A stretch of DNA of 64,000 bases from Gluconobacter vitians. GTDB lineage: Bacteria > Pseudomonadota > Alphaproteobacteria > Acetobacterales > Acetobacteraceae. The notes beneath the pieces were generated by a model. The model saw only the letters and a program-made list of their open reading frames with translations, was not told the origin of the DNA and searched no databases. The stretch covers positions 35,766 through 99,765 of the forward strand of contig NZ_JABCQG010000012.1 of the NCBI RefSeq assembly GCF_015244565.1, in the 5' to 3' direction. How positions within the stretch are numbered: the first letter of the stretch is position 1; every line of letters starts with the position of its first letter. Shown one piece after another: positions 9,421 through 19,321 of this stretch. A program made the position numbers and the translations under genes.

Positions 9421-10779
9421 TCAACATTCAGGGAAATTGACCGCTAGCCCGCCGAGCGATGTTTCCTTGTAGCGATGGTTCATGTCGCGGCCCGTTTCGG
9501 CCATCGTACGGATGACCTGATCGAGCGACACATGATGCGCGCCATCCCCATGCATGGCGAGGGAGGCCGCATTGATGGCCTTGATCGCCCCGAAGGCATT
9601 GCGCTCGATGCATGGGATCTGCACCAGCCCCGCCACCGGGTCGCAGGTCATGCCCAGATGATGCTCCATCCCGATCTCGGCGGCGTTCTCCACCTGAAGC
9701 GGCGTTGCGCCCAGAGCCGCCGCCAGCCCGGCAGCCGCCATTGAGGACGCCACGCCGACTTCGCCCTGACAGCCGACTTCCGCGCCTGAAATCGACGCAT
9801 TGAGTTTGAACAGCCCGCCAATGGCTGCGGCAGTCAGCAGAAACCGACGCTGCCCGTCGAGCGAATATTCGGGACAGAATTCACGATAATAGCGCAGTAC
9901 GGCCGGAATCACGCCCGCCGCCCCGTTGGTCGGTGCCGTGACGACGCGCCCGCCGGCGGCGTTTTCCTCGTTCACGGCAATGGCGAACAGGCTGATCCAG
10001 TCCATGATCCCGTGCGCGGAGGGCTGGTTGCTGCGGCGCTGTTCTTGCAGCCGTTCATACAGTGCCGCCGCCCGCCGGCGCACGTTCAGCCGTCCCGGCA
10101 GCGTGCCCGAACGGTGCAGCCCGGCCTGCACGCAGTCCATCATCACGGCCACGATCCGGTCCAGATACGCCTCGATTTCGGCGCGGGGCCGCAGCACGCT
10201 CTCATTGGCCAGAACTACGCCCGCGATATCGAGCCCCGTTTCCTGCGTGCGGGTCAGGAGTTCAGCGCCGCTGGTGAAGTCATACGGCATGTCGGGCTGG
10301 GCATAGGTCGCGGTTTCGGTCGCCTGTTCGGGGACGATGAACCCGCCGCCCACTGAACAGAACCGCGCACAGGCCAGCAGGCGGTTTTCCGCATCGAAGG
10401 CCTCGAACTGGAGCGTGTTGGGGTGAACCGGCGGGATGGTCTTCGTATCGAGAACAATGTCTGTTTCCGGATCGAACGGCATGGGATGACCGTTGAACGG
10501 AATCAGATGTCTGTCGGTGACGGACTGCACGATGCTGTCCGCCAGCGCCGGGTCCATCGTGTCGGGCTTTTCTCCCGCCAGCCCAAGAATCACGGCCCGG
10601 TCCGTCGCATGTCCCCGCGCCGTCCAGGCCAGCGAGCCGTAAAGCGTGACGCGCAGACGGGCCACGTCCGGCGTATGAAGCAGACTGTCCGCGAACCGGG
10701 CTGCCGCACGCATGGGGCCAACGGTGTGCGAGGAAGACGGGCCGATCCCGATCTTGAACAGGTCAAAGAGGCTGATCAT
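9421..10779 (-). CDS. sdaA: L-serine ammonia-lyase (iron-sulfur, single-chain)
   Basis: Deaminates L-serine to pyruvate using a catalytic [4Fe-4S] cluster. The 452-aa single-chain form matches E. coli SdaA/SdaB. N-terminal IGPSSSHTVGPMRAA signature; cluster cysteines lie in VGCQGEVG, MTCDPVAG and IPCIERN. The chain ends in NFPEC: in characterised homologues the C-terminal Cys inserts into the active site as the fourth cluster ligand, so the end is intact here. The ATG abuts the TGA of the upstream threonine-aldolase-like gene (TGAATG), implying translational coupling of two serine/threonine-degrading enzymes. Confidence 0.95.
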   Translation of the reverse strand: MISLFDLFKIGIGPSSSHTVGPMRAAARFADSLLHTPDVARLRVTLYGSLAWTARGHATDRAVILGLAGEKPDTMDPALADSIVQSVTDRHLIPFNGHPMPFDPETDIVLDTKTIPPVHPNTLQFEAFDAENRLLACARFCSVGGGFIVPEQATETATYAQPDMPYDFTSGAELLTRTQETGLDIAGVVLANESVLRPRAEIEAYLDRIVAVMMDCVQAGLHRSGTLPGRLNVRRRAAALYERLQEQRRSNQPSAHGIMDWISLFAIAVNEENAAGGRVVTAPTNGAAGVIPAVLRYYREFCPEYSLDGQRRFLLTAAAIGGLFKLNASISGAEVGCQGEVGVASSMAAAGLAAALGATPLQVENAAEIGMEHHLGMTCDPVAGLVQIPCIERNAFGAIKAINAASLAMHGDGAHHVSLDQVIRTMAETGRDMNHRYKETSLGGLAVNFPEC

Positions 10780-11844
10780 TCAGGCGGCAATCTCGGCCAG
10801 CAGGGCGTCAACGTCCTCTTCGCGGGTATAGAAGCTTGTCACGAGGCGGATCAGTGTGCCGGACACACCCTCGGGCGTCGGCCAGCGATAGAAGGCATAT
10901 CCCGCGGCTTCCAGTTCCCCAACGAGGCGGTCGGGCAGGATGACGAAGATCTCGTTGCCCTGCGTTTCGAACGGAAGCTGGGCCCCGGCATGACGGCGCA
11001 GGCTCTCGACAATGCGCTGCGCCATGGCGTTGGCATGCGCACTGTTTTTCAGCCAGAGATCGTCTTCCAGCAGCGCCAGAAGCTGTGCGCTCAGGAACCG
11101 TGCCTTGGACCACAGATGGCCGCTGCGCTTGATGCGCCGCTCGAAATCCTTCAGCGCCGGGCGCGTGCGGTCATTGACGAAGAATACGACCGCTTCCGCC
11201 GCCATCGCCCCACATTTCGTCCCGCCGAAAGACAGGACATCCACCCCGGTTTTCCATGTGACCTCGGCCGGTGTGCAGCCGAGATGCGCGATGGCATTGC
11301 TCAGCCGCGAGCCATCCAGATGCACGGGAATATCGTTCTCATGGGCGATACCGCACAGCGCCGCCAGATCCTTCAGCGCATAGACCGTGCCCCATTCGGT
11401 GGCCTGCGTCAGGGACAGCGCCTGGATGGGGGGCTTGAGAATCCCGCCCTGCGCATTGGCGCGCAGCCCGGTCCGCAGGGCCTCAGGGTTCATCCGGCCA
11501 TCGGCGGAAGGCAGCGTAACAAGCTTGGCGCCATGCATAAAAAACTCAGGCGCACCGCCTTCGTCATTGCTGATATGCGCGCTCTGGTCACACAGGACCG
11601 CGCCATAAGGGGCCACGAGCGCGGAGAGTGCCAGGCTGTTGGCTGCCGTCCCCGTCACGATCGGGAAAACCCTGACCTCTGCTTCGAAAACCTCGCTGAA
11701 CCGTGCGTTCAGCGTCTGGCTCATCGCATCGTTACCATAGGAGCCGACGCAGCCTTCATTGGCACGCATCATGGCGTCCATAACGGCGGGGCATGCGGGG
11801 GAAACATTGTCACTGGCGAAGTTCTTGCGTATTTCGTCGGTCAC
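10780..11844 (-). CDS. ltaE: Low-specificity threonine aldolase / beta-eliminating lyase family
   Basis: PLP enzyme of fold type I that cleaves L-threonine/allo-threonine to glycine and acetaldehyde. Seen: NFASDNVSPACP at the start, GSYGND, TGTAANSLAL, the VHLDGSRLSNA segment with the PLP aspartate, and the Schiff-base lysine in SFGGTKCGA (about Lys210). GTG at 11844 is chosen because GAGGA lies 7 nt upstream and it gives 354 aa; longer frames to 11967 run into folD. It is divergent from folD and directly precedes sdaA. Glycine and serine supply to the folate genes next door is a plausible link. Confidence 0.88.
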   Translation of the reverse strand: MTDEIRKNFASDNVSPACPAVMDAMMRANEGCVGSYGNDAMSQTLNARFSEVFEAEVRVFPIVTGTAANSLALSALVAPYGAVLCDQSAHISNDEGGAPEFFMHGAKLVTLPSADGRMNPEALRTGLRANAQGGILKPPIQALSLTQATEWGTVYALKDLAALCGIAHENDIPVHLDGSRLSNAIAHLGCTPAEVTWKTGVDVLSFGGTKCGAMAAEAVVFFVNDRTRPALKDFERRIKRSGHLWSKARFLSAQLLALLEDDLWLKNSAHANAMAQRIVESLRRHAGAQLPFETQGNEIFVILPDRLVGELEAAGYAFYRWPTPEGVSGTLIRLVTSFYTREEDVDALLAEIAA

Positions 11845-11927
11845 GAGACCATCCTCAATTCCTGCGACCGTTACGGCCTGTCCGCAAGCGTAACTGAAAC
11901 GCCTGCCTGTTGTCATCCGGAGAGCCC

Positions 11928-12845
11928 ATGAACACGTTGTCCCCCGAGAAGTCTTCCGATCCGGCATCCAAGATCATCGACGGCAAGGGTATTGCCCGCG
12001 CCCTGACCGATCAGGTGGGCCGCGAAGTGGCAAAATTCGTCGAGCAGGGCAATACCATTCCCGGTCTGGCCGTCGTTCTTGTAGGTAACGATCCGGCGTC
12101 TGAAGTCTATGTGAAGAACAAGGCGATCCAGACCCATCGCGTGGGCATGCGCTCCTTCATGCACATGCTCCCGCAGAGCACGTCGCAGGACGAACTGCTG
12201 GACCTGATCGCCCAGCTCAACGCCAACCCGAAAATCCACGGCATTCTGGTGCAGCTTCCGCTCCCGGCGCAGATCGACCCGGTTGTGGTGACGAACGCCA
12301 TTGCCCCGCACAAGGACGTGGACGGTCTGGGTGAGGTCAATGCCGGGCGCCTGTCGCTCGGGATCGACGGGATCGTGCCCTGCACGCCGCTGGGCTGTCT
12401 GATGCTGCTCCAGTCCGTTCATGAGGACATGACGGGCAAGCATGCCGTGGTGATCGGCGCGTCCAACCTTGTGGGCAAGCCGATGGCACAGCTTCTGCTC
12501 AAGGAGAACTGCACGGTCACGGTCGCGCATATCCACACGCGCAACACGAAGGAACTGGCCCGGGAAGCGGATATTCTGGTCGTGGCGACGGGCAAGAGCG
12601 GACTGGTCCGCGGAGACTGGATCAAGCCGGGCGCGACCGTGATCGATGTCGGCATTACCCGTGTTCCGGCCGAAAACGGCAAAACCCGTCTGGTGGGTGA
12701 CGTGGCGTTCGACGAGGCGTTCCCCATCGCCGGTCACATCACGCCGGTTCCGGGCGGTGTGGGCCCCATGACCATTGCCTGCCTGCTGCACAACACGCTT
12801 CAGGCCGCGCGTGCGACGCAGGCTGCTTCGGAAGCGTCTTCATGA
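11928..12845 (+). CDS. folD: Bifunctional methylenetetrahydrofolate dehydrogenase/cyclohydrolase
   Basis: Interconverts 5,10-methylene-THF and 10-formyl-THF in the cytoplasm. The catalytic YVKNK motif, the substrate loop [26 protein letters not shown], and the NADP site [16 protein letters not shown] are present (GAS where GRS is usual), with the C-terminal [18 protein letters not shown] at 11928 has GGAGAG 4 nt upstream; an earlier GTG/ATG-like start at 11910 is less likely. 305 aa. Its stop overlaps the next start as ATGA, forming a one-carbon operon with the MTHFR-like gene. Confidence 0.95.
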   Translation: MNTLSPEKSSDPASKIIDGKGIARALTDQVGREVAKFVEQGNTIPGLAVVLVGNDPASEVYVKNKAIQTHRVGMRSFMHMLPQSTSQDELLDLIAQLNANPKIHGILVQLPLPAQIDPVVVTNAIAPHKDVDGLGEVNAGRLSLGIDGIVPCTPLGCLMLLQSVHEDMTGKHAVVIGASNLVGKPMAQLLLKENCTVTVAHIHTRNTKELAREADILVVATGKSGLVRGDWIKPGATVIDVGITRVPAENGKTRLVGDVAFDEAFPIAGHITPVPGGVGPMTIACLLHNTLQAARATQAASEASS

Positions 12846-13594
12846 CCCGCGTCTCGGTCGAACTGGTCCCGCGCTCCGCCGAGGCCCTGCTGGCGGATGT
12901 GCAGACCGTCCGTGACGTCCTGCCACAGGTCCGCACACTGAATGTTCCGGATCTGATGCGTTTTGACCTGCGCAGTCATGATGCCGCCTCGCTGGTCACG
13001 AAGCAGACGCCGTTCGAGGTCATCCCGCATATCCGTGCCGTCGATATCGCGCCGGGCACGCCGCTGCCGGGTGCGGACCGTCCGGAGCTGACGTCCATCC
13101 TCGTGGTCGCCGGCGATCCTCCGCCGGCCGGAAGCGACTGGAAGGTCTATCCCAACACGTCGGCGCAGATCATCGAACGCTACCGCCGCGAAGCGCCGCA
13201 TCTGAAGGTCTATGCGGTGTTCGACCCCTATCGCCGCGCGCCATATCAGGAACTCGAAGATATCGCCCGCAAGCGCGACGCCGGGGCCTGCGGGTTCTTC
13301 ACACAGCCACTCTTCGATATTCCGATGCTCGAATACTGCATGGACTGGCTGCGGGACGACATGGTGTTCTGGGGCATTTCGCCCGTTCTGGGTGACAAGT
13401 CGCGTCGCTACTGGGAGCGCGTGAACCACGTGGTCTTCCCCCGCGACTATGACGGAACGCTGGACGGCAACATCGCTTTTGCGCGCCGGATGCTGGGCGT
13501 TATCCGCGAGAAAAACGACAATGCGTATCTGATGCCGCTGAAAGTTGACCTGGCATCCTATCTGGGAGCGCTCAGCGATATTATAACGGGATAA
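12842..13594 (+). CDS. Methylenetetrahydrofolate reductase-like protein
   Basis: 250-aa protein with the outline of the MTHFR TIM-barrel: SVELVPRS at the N-terminus, the central [25 protein letters not shown], and [15 protein letters not shown], which corresponds to the MetF segment contacting FAD/folate. It is shorter than usual MetF (about 290-300 aa), and several canonical MetF motifs are altered, so it may be a divergent reductase or a relative with another folate role. The 4-bp ATGA overlap with folD supports work on methylene-THF. Alternative: a C1-metabolism paralogue while a classical metF exists elsewhere. Confidence 0.7.
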   Translation: MTRVSVELVPRSAEALLADVQTVRDVLPQVRTLNVPDLMRFDLRSHDAASLVTKQTPFEVIPHIRAVDIAPGTPLPGADRPELTSILVVAGDPPPAGSDWKVYPNTSAQIIERYRREAPHLKVYAVFDPYRRAPYQELEDIARKRDAGACGFFTQPLFDIPMLEYCMDWLRDDMVFWGISPVLGDKSRRYWERVNHVVFPRDYDGTLDGNIAFARRMLGVIREKNDNAYLMPLKVDLASYLGALSDIITG

Positions 13595-13625
13595 CATCGA
13601 ACCACGAATGGAGGGTCCGTCCCGG

Positions 13626-15626
13626 ATGTCTGTGCGCCTTTTTCTGCTTCCCCTGCTGGGAGGCGTGCTCGTTCCCGCCGCCCTGCTGCCCGAGACGGCC
13701 TCTGCGAAAACCCTTGCCGACCCCGCAGCCGTCTTCGCTCCCCTGACGCTCCCCGATGCGCCGAATGTCTATCGTTCGGGCTCGGGCCTTCCCGGCCCGC
13801 AGTACTGGCAGAACCGTACGGACTACGTCATCCATTCGCGGATCGACACGCAGACCCATGTGCTGCACGGCTCCGAAACCGTGACCTACAGCAACAACAG
13901 TCCCGAGACACTGGACGTCCTTTGGCTCCAGCTCGATCAGAACATTTACCGCGCGGATACGCGCTCTGCGATCGGCGCGGTTGCCAGCAGCCACAATCTG
14001 GCCGGCAACCACACCGACGGCATGGCGATCGAGCGTGTTTCGGTCGTGCAGGGCGGGCGCGAAGTGGACGTGACACCCCTGATCTCTGACACGCGGATGC
14101 AGCTCAAGCTACCGCGCACGATCGATCCGCATGGCGTGGCTTTCGTGAAGATCGACTGGCACTACACGCTGCCCGGCCCGTGGGGCGGACGGACTGCTGT
14201 TACGCCGTCCCGCGAAGGCGATATCTATGAAGTCGCGCAATGGTATCCGCGGCTGAGCGTTTATGATGATCGCCGTGGCTGGAACACGCTGCCCTATCTG
14301 GGGCAGGAGTTCTTTCTGGAATATGGCAGCTTCGATTACAGCGTCACCGTGCCGTGGAACTACACGCTCGTGGGCTCCGGCGCGCTGCTCAATCCCGAAC
14401 AGGTCCTGACCTCCGTCGAGCGCAACCGTCTGGCGCAGGCGGCGCAGAGCGATACGCGCGTCATGATCCGCACGCTTGATGACATTACTGATCCCAAAAG
14501 CCATCTGAAGCAGAGCGGCGAAGTCACCTGGCATTATGCCATGCGCAACACGCGTGACGTGGCCTTCGCGGCCTCGCCGGCTTTCGTCTGGGATGCCGCG
14601 CGGATCAACCTGCCGCCGATCGTGCCCTGGGCGAACTATCATCCCGTGCCCCGGCTTGCGATGTCGGTCTATCCGCGTGAGGGGATCGGGCCGCATGGCT
14701 GGGACCGTTCAACGGATTACGTCAAACACGCCATCGAGTATTTCTCGTCACAATGGTTCGAGTATCCCTGGCCGAACGCCGTCAATCTGGGCGGTCATGG
14801 TGCGGGCATGGAATATCCGGGCATTGTCTTCGACGGCATGAGCGACCGCGATCCGGAACTGTTCTGGATTACGACGCATGAACTGGGCCATGGCTGGTTT
14901 CCGATGATCGTGGGCACTGATGAGCGTCGCAATGCCTTCATGGATGAGGGCTTCAACACGTTCATCGACGTCTATGCGTCCGACCATTTCAACAACGGCG
15001 AGTTTGCCCCCAAGCGTGATTCCGAATTCGCGCCCAAGACCGGCAACCCTGCGCAGGACATCGTTCCGGTTCTGACTGATCCGAACGCGCCCGTGCTCAT
15101 GACGGCGGCAGACAGCGTCTCTGAAAAATACCGCCATAGCGTGACCTATTTCAAAGGCGCCTATGGACTGAAGCTGCTGCGTGAACAGATCCTCGGCCCG
15201 GTCCGGTTCGACGCAGCCTTCCGGCGCTATATTTCCGAATGGTCGTTCAAGCACCCGTCCCCGTCGGACTTCTTCCGCCTGATGAGCAGCGAAGCGGGCG
15301 AGGATCTGGGCTGGTTCTGGCGTGGCTGGTACTTCACCAATGCCGCCCCGGACTATGCGCTGGGTGATGTGCATCACGATGCCGGAAAGCCGGTGACCGT
15401 ACAGGTGCGCAATTACGGAGCCCTTCCGCTTCCGGTGCTCGTGCGGGCGGAGTATGCGGACGGTAAATCGGACGAGCTGCGCATCCCGACGGAAGCCTGG
15501 CGTCAGGGCAGCGATATCGTTGTTTCACTGCCGGCCCATGATGGCCTCAAGGCGGTCACGCTGGACCCGGATCATGTCATCCCGGACATCGACCGCTCTG
15601 ATAACCGGGTGGCAATTACACCCTGA
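13626..15626 (+). CDS. Exported M1-family zinc aminopeptidase
   Basis: Metallopeptidase of the M1 (gluzincin) family, probably periplasmic: signal peptide residues 1-28 ending ETASA-KT. The zinc motif HELGH (about residue 418) with the third ligand Glu in FMDEGFNTF 19 residues later, preceded by the substrate-binding GGHGAGMEYPG (GAMEN equivalent). 666 aa from ATG 13626, which has GGAGGG 10 nt upstream; an ATG at 13608 is also possible. Distant from PepN proper; similar proteins are annotated as peptidase M1 membrane alanine aminopeptidase. Followed by a strong terminator. Confidence 0.88.
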   Translation: MSVRLFLLPLLGGVLVPAALLPETASAKTLADPAAVFAPLTLPDAPNVYRSGSGLPGPQYWQNRTDYVIHSRIDTQTHVLHGSETVTYSNNSPETLDVLWLQLDQNIYRADTRSAIGAVASSHNLAGNHTDGMAIERVSVVQGGREVDVTPLISDTRMQLKLPRTIDPHGVAFVKIDWHYTLPGPWGGRTAVTPSREGDIYEVAQWYPRLSVYDDRRGWNTLPYLGQEFFLEYGSFDYSVTVPWNYTLVGSGALLNPEQVLTSVERNRLAQAAQSDTRVMIRTLDDITDPKSHLKQSGEVTWHYAMRNTRDVAFAASPAFVWDAARINLPPIVPWANYHPVPRLAMSVYPREGIGPHGWDRSTDYVKHAIEYFSSQWFEYPWPNAVNLGGHGAGMEYPGIVFDGMSDRDPELFWITTHELGHGWFPMIVGTDERRNAFMDEGFNTFIDVYASDHFNNGEFAPKRDSEFAPKTGNPAQDIVPVLTDPNAPVLMTAADSVSEKYRHSVTYFKGAYGLKLLREQILGPVRFDAAFRRYISEWSFKHPSPSDFFRLMSSEAGEDLGWFWRGWYFTNAAPDYALGDVHHDAGKPVTVQVRNYGALPLPVLVRAEYADGKSDELRIPTEAWRQGSDIVVSLPAHDGLKAVTLDPDHVIPDIDRSDNRVAITP

Positions 15627-15683
15627 GGATATGAAGAATTGCGGGTGCCAAAACGCCCCGCAGTTCTCTGTCCATTACGGCAT

Positions 15684-15719
15684 AAAAAAGGGCGCCTGGC
15701 TGAGCCAGCGCCCTTTTTT
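15684..15719. terminator. Bidirectional intrinsic terminator between M1 peptidase and flaF
   Basis: A-tract, GGGCGC(C)TGGCT stem, TGAG-like loop, AGCCAGCGCCC, six T. One bulged base. A-run on the left and T-run on the right allow it to act for both converging genes. Confidence 0.9.
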
Positions 15720-15770
15720 GGTAGATGGAAGGTCGTGCGGATTTGAGAGAGCAGTCGGTTCCGCGAGAGT

Positions 15771-16199
15771 TCAGCCTACGAGTTCCAGCGAAGAGGAAGG
15801 AGCGTTCGTGGTATAGGCACCCTGAGGTGCCGCCGGTGCGATGCCCTGAACTGTGGAGGCGGAGGCTGTCAGGCCCTCGATCATGTCATTGTTGACATCG
15901 ATCAGCGGCTGCAGATCCCTCGGAGCATTGAAAGCAGTGTTGGAATAACACATTGCCCATGATCCGATCTTGATCAGGTCATCACGCAGAACGGGCGGAA
16001 GAGGGCAGTCGACCCGCTCGACGCTCATCGAAAGAATGCTCCACAGCTTCAGATTGGCTGCCAGAGCCGCGACCCTTTTTTCATGATCGCCAGCCTGGGA
16101 CAGCAGCGTGTTGACGTGCCGGAACGCCATGACCTCGACTTCCCGGGAGGAAAGGTAGCTTCCGGACTGTTTTTGATACTGTGAGAATGCGTAAGTCAC
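15771..16199 (-). CDS. flaF: Flagellar biosynthesis regulator FlaF
   Basis: 142-aa small regulator that in Caulobacter acts with FlbT to control flagellin translation and secretion. Seen: YQKQSGSYLSSREVEVMAF, then KRVAALAANLKLWSIL and LPPVLRDDLIKIGSWAM, the FlaF pattern (Asn-x-x-Leu-Trp followed by LP..LR..L). GTG start at 16199 with AAGGAG 10 nt upstream. It follows the flagellin gene on the same strand with a strong hairpin in between. FlbT was not found in the window. The C-terminal 30 residues (Ala/Ser-rich) are not conserved in the family as I know it. Confidence 0.85.
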   Translation of the reverse strand: MTYAFSQYQKQSGSYLSSREVEVMAFRHVNTLLSQAGDHEKRVAALAANLKLWSILSMSVERVDCPLPPVLRDDLIKIGSWAMCYSNTAFNAPRDLQPLIDVNNDMIEGLTASASTVQGIAPAAPQGAYTTNAPSSSLELVG

Positions 16200-16303
16200 G
16201 AAGGCAAACTCCTTGCGGAAAAGACTGTTTCAAAAGCCTCTGCAGAATGGAACAGCGGGCTTCTGAAGCAGTCCTGCGCATGGCAGGGGCGGAAGGTCCG
16301 GGA

Positions 16304-16336
16304 CCGGGGGGTACCGGATAGACCGGTACTCCCCGG
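16304..16336 (-). terminator. Strong hairpin between flagellin stop and flaF
   Basis: 14-bp stem, CCGGGGGGTACCGG and CCGGTACTCCCCGG, one mismatch, 5-nt loop, starting 8 nt after the flagellin stop. No T-run follows, so it may protect the flagellin mRNA 3' end or attenuate read-through into flaF rather than act as a full terminator. Confidence 0.7.
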
Positions 16337-16344
16337 AAACCTGA

Positions 16345-17910
16345 TCAGCCGCGGAAGAGGCTGAGCAGGGTGGAGGACTGCGAGTTTGCAATCGACAGCG
16401 ACTGGACAGCCAGCTGCTGCTTCGTCTGAAGCGAGGTCAGCTTGGCGCTTTCCGCTGCCAGATCGGCGTCCGTCAGGGCGCCGACACCCGTCGTCAGGGC
16501 GTCAGACAGGCTGGACGTCGTGGTCTGCAGGTTCGAGACCGTCGTGGTGGAATAACCGATCGTGGAAGCCGTCCGCGTCACGCTGGAAATAGCTGCCTGA
16601 ACGACAGCACTGACAACAGATGCCCCGGTGACGGATGTTGCCGCGTTAGAACCTGTGAACGCACCCGCCGAGACGGTACCCAGGTTCGTGCTGGTTGCAT
16701 CAATGGAATTGCCAGCAATCGTCAGGGTGTTGTCGGAATCGCGGGACACACCGAAGCCCTGGTACTCCATGGCCTGCGTCATCAGATCGACCTGCTTGAC
16801 GCTCTGGGCACTCGACGAGCCGCCCGTGGCACTGAGGGAGGAGGCGGACGACATGTCGACGTCCGTCACAACGGTCTTGGCCGTGACATTGCCGTTGGCA
16901 TCAAATGCCGTATTGGCGGTGAAGACGGAGTTGCCGTTGCCGTCCTTGGACTGCACCAGGCTATCTCCGTTGGACAGGGAATAGGTGATCGATCCGTCCG
17001 ATGCTGTTGTCTGGGATTTGATTGTGACGTCTGAAGAGTCGCCTGCTTTCAATGTGCCGTCTGTTTGCATTGTAAATGCGGCAGTGACGCCATCCGAACC
17101 GCCCTCAGTAGTGGGAGCTTTGCTGAAAGCAGCGCCTACCATGGCCAGAGCCGTCGTTTGGCTGTTATTGGTGGTGGTCGTGCTGCCGGAAGTCGTAGAC
17201 TTGCTGTCAGCGACAAAGTTGTATGTGACAGACGGATTGGACGCACTGACCGTACCACCTGTTCCGGCTGCAGCTTCATTCTTCAGCTGAAGAACGCTCT
17301 GGGAAGTCGGCGTAGTACCGTCACTCGTCAGTGTATTGGAAGCGCTGGTGCCCAGCGCCAGCGAGGAGCCGGACATTTCCATGCTCAGGTTCGTCAGGCC
17401 AAGACCGGCGGACGTCATGTTGAAGCCGTTCTGGGTGAACATCGTGCCCTGGGAGTCCATGGCGGTGGACAGGGTCGTGTAGGTCGTGCCGTTGCCCGTC
17501 TGGCCGGACAGCAGGTTCACGCCCTGGAACTTTGCACCTGCAGCAGCGGAGTCGATGGCGGACAGCGTCTGTGTGATGGCGTCGTTCAAGGTCGAGTTGT
17601 TGACGCCCGTGGTGTTCGTGCCGAGAGTCGTGGCCAGGGACTGCAGGGAATCCGAGATGCTCGACAGGCCCTTCGTTGCCGTATTCAGCACCTGAGCGGA
17701 GAACTGAAGACCCGTGGAGACGCCCGACAGGGTCGAGATCTGGGCGGTCATGTTCTGGGCAATGGAGTACATTGCGGGATTGTCAGACGCCGAGTTGACC
17801 GACTTGCCCGTCGAGACCGCATTTTCGGTCTTGGTCAGGTCAGATGTCGTCTGGCTGAGGCTCTGGAGTGCGGCCATTGCCGCAGTGTTCGTATTAATTG
17901 ACAATGACAT
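16345..17910 (-). CDS. Flagellin
   Basis: Filament subunit. Conserved D0/D1 ends: N-terminal [17 protein letters not shown] with [20 protein letters not shown], and C-terminal [19 protein letters not shown] ending LLSLFRG. The middle (about residues 150-440) is Ser/Thr/Gly-rich and variable, as expected of the surface-exposed D2/D3 domains, giving 521 aa, long for an alphaproteobacterial flagellin. ATG 17910 follows GGAGA by 9-10 nt. Upstream (17911-18050) carries repeated TAACGG boxes. flaF lies downstream. Only one flagellin gene is present here. Confidence 0.96.
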   Translation of the reverse strand: MSLSINTNTAAMAALQSLSQTTSDLTKTENAVSTGKSVNSASDNPAMYSIAQNMTAQISTLSGVSTGLQFSAQVLNTATKGLSSISDSLQSLATTLGTNTTGVNNSTLNDAITQTLSAIDSAAAGAKFQGVNLLSGQTGNGTTYTTLSTAMDSQGTMFTQNGFNMTSAGLGLTNLSMEMSGSSLALGTSASNTLTSDGTTPTSQSVLQLKNEAAAGTGGTVSASNPSVTYNFVADSKSTTSGSTTTTNNSQTTALAMVGAAFSKAPTTEGGSDGVTAAFTMQTDGTLKAGDSSDVTIKSQTTASDGSITYSLSNGDSLVQSKDGNGNSVFTANTAFDANGNVTAKTVVTDVDMSSASSLSATGGSSSAQSVKQVDLMTQAMEYQGFGVSRDSDNTLTIAGNSIDATSTNLGTVSAGAFTGSNAATSVTGASVVSAVVQAAISSVTRTASTIGYSTTTVSNLQTTTSSLSDALTTGVGALTDADLAAESAKLTSLQTKQQLAVQSLSIANSQSSTLLSLFRG

Positions 17911-17963
17911 TGAATTCGTTCTCCGTCGGTGCAGGTTTGCGGCTTCAGGATAGGGGGGAGTGG

Positions 17964-18017
17964 TTAACGGAAACTGAATCCGGACCGTTAAAAAAAACCT
18001 GCCCGAAATAACGGAAA
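17964..18017. promoter_or_regulatory. Repeated TAACGG boxes upstream of flagellin
   Basis: TTAACGG (17964-17970) and its inverted copy CCGTTAA (17985-17991), 21 bp centre to centre, plus a further TAACGGAAA at 18009-18017 repeating 17965-17973. Lies in the divergent gap between flagellin and the radical-SAM gene. Candidate regulator sites; identity unknown. Confidence 0.35.
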
Positions 18018-18088
18018 ACCGGGAAACAACTGGTTAAATTCACGTTTTCTCTTGCGCTCCATACTTCGGAACGAAATAAGAACACGCA

Positions 18089-19321
18089 ATGAAGAAATCA
18101 CTCTCCCAGCGCCTGGCGATTCTGTCCGATGCGGCGAAATACGATGCGTCCTGCGCGTCGAGCGGCTCCGGACGCAGGGACTCGGCCAAAAGCGGGGGAC
18201 TGGGATCCACGACGGGAAACGGCATCTGCCATGCGTTCACGCCGGACGGGCGCTGCGTGTCGCTGCTCAAGATCCTGCTGACCAATTTCTGCGTATATGA
18301 CTGTGCCTACTGCATCAACCGCTCGTCCTCGAATGTGGAGCGCGCGCGGTTTACGCCTGAGGAGGTCGTGTGGCTGACGCTGGAGTTCTACCGGCGCAAC
18401 TGCATCGAAGGGCTGTTCCTGTCTTCGGGCATCATCCGCTCGTCCGATCACACGATGGAGCAGCTCGTGCAGGTGGCGCGGGATCTGCGGCTGAAGCATG
18501 GCTTTAGGGGCTACATCCATCTCAAGACCATCCCCGATGCGTCTCCGCGCCTGCTGGAAGAAGCGGGGCGCTATGCGGACCGTCTGTCGATCAATGTGGA
18601 AATGCCGACCGTCGCCGGGCTGGAGCAGTATGCGCCGCAGAAAAAGGCGGGCGGTATCCGGCAGGCCATGGGTGAAATGCGTCTGAAAATCGATGCGGGC
18701 CGGGAGCGCAGCCATACCGGCCGCCGGGCTGAGCGCTTCTCGCCGGGCGGGCAGAGTACGCAGATGATCGTGGGAGCTGATGCGGCCTCCGATCAGGATA
18801 TTCTGGCCAGCAGCGCCAATCTTTATGGCTCCTACGGGCTGCGGCGGGTCTATTATTCGGCCTTCAGTCCCATTCCCGACGCTTCCGCATTGTTGCCAGC
18901 GAAAAGCCCGCCGTTGCAGCGTGAGCACCGGCTTTACCAGGCAGACTGGCTGTTCCGGTTCTATGGATTTGCGTTTGGAGAGTTGACGGCCGGTCGCGCG
19001 GACGGGATGCTCGATCTGGAGCTGGACCCCAAGCTGGCCTGGGCGCTGGACAACCGGGCGCTGTTTCCGGTCGATCTGAACCGGGCGTCGAAGGAAATGC
19101 TGCTGCGGGTGCCGGGGCTGGGGGTCAAGGCTGTGGCCGCCATTCTCAGGGCGCGGCGGCATCAGGCGGTACGGCTGGAGGATCTGGCGCGGTTGAATGT
19201 CTCCATCCGCAAGGTACGCCCGTTCGTGCAGACGCCGGGCTGGAGCCCCGCCCGCCTGACCGATCGACACGATCTGCGCAGCCTGTTCAGCCCCGCGCCG
19301 CAGCAGATGAGCCTTCTGTGA
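18089..19321 (+). CDS. Putative DNA modification/repair radical SAM protein (UdgX-linked)
   Basis: 410-aa radical-SAM protein of the family that is genetically linked to UdgX-type uracil-DNA glycosylases. The cluster motif is CVYDCAYC (Cys-x3-Cys-x2-Cys), with a second N-terminal Gly-rich CHAFTPDGRCVSLLK segment. A C-terminal helix-hairpin-helix segment (LNRASKEMLLRVPGLGVKAV) should bind DNA. Reaction unknown; a role in DNA damage processing is inferred from the partner. Its TGA overlaps the GTG of the next gene (GTGA), so the pair is co-translated. ATG 18089 has only a weak ribosome-binding site. Confidence 0.88.
   Translation: MKKSLSQRLAILSDAAKYDASCASSGSGRRDSAKSGGLGSTTGNGICHAFTPDGRCVSLLKILLTNFCVYDCAYCINRSSSNVERARFTPEEVVWLTLEFYRRNCIEGLFLSSGIIRSSDHTMEQLVQVARDLRLKHGFRGYIHLKTIPDASPRLLEEAGRYADRLSINVEMPTVAGLEQYAPQKKAGGIRQAMGEMRLKIDAGRERSHTGRRAERFSPGGQSTQMIVGADAASDQDILASSANLYGSYGLRRVYYSAFSPIPDASALLPAKSPPLQREHRLYQADWLFRFYGFAFGELTAGRADGMLDLELDPKLAWALDNRALFPVDLNRASKEMLLRVPGLGVKAVAAILRARRHQAVRLEDLARLNVSIRKVRPFVQTPGWSPARLTDRHDLRSLFSPAPQQMSLL

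Noticed and set aside
11845..11927. Riboswitch upstream of folD (THF or glycine type)
   Set aside because: Only 83 bp between divergent starts, with no conserved riboswitch core visible.
10423..11931. 502-aa forward ORF opposite sdaA and ltaE
   Set aside because: Crosses two clear reverse-strand genes and has no recognised motif.
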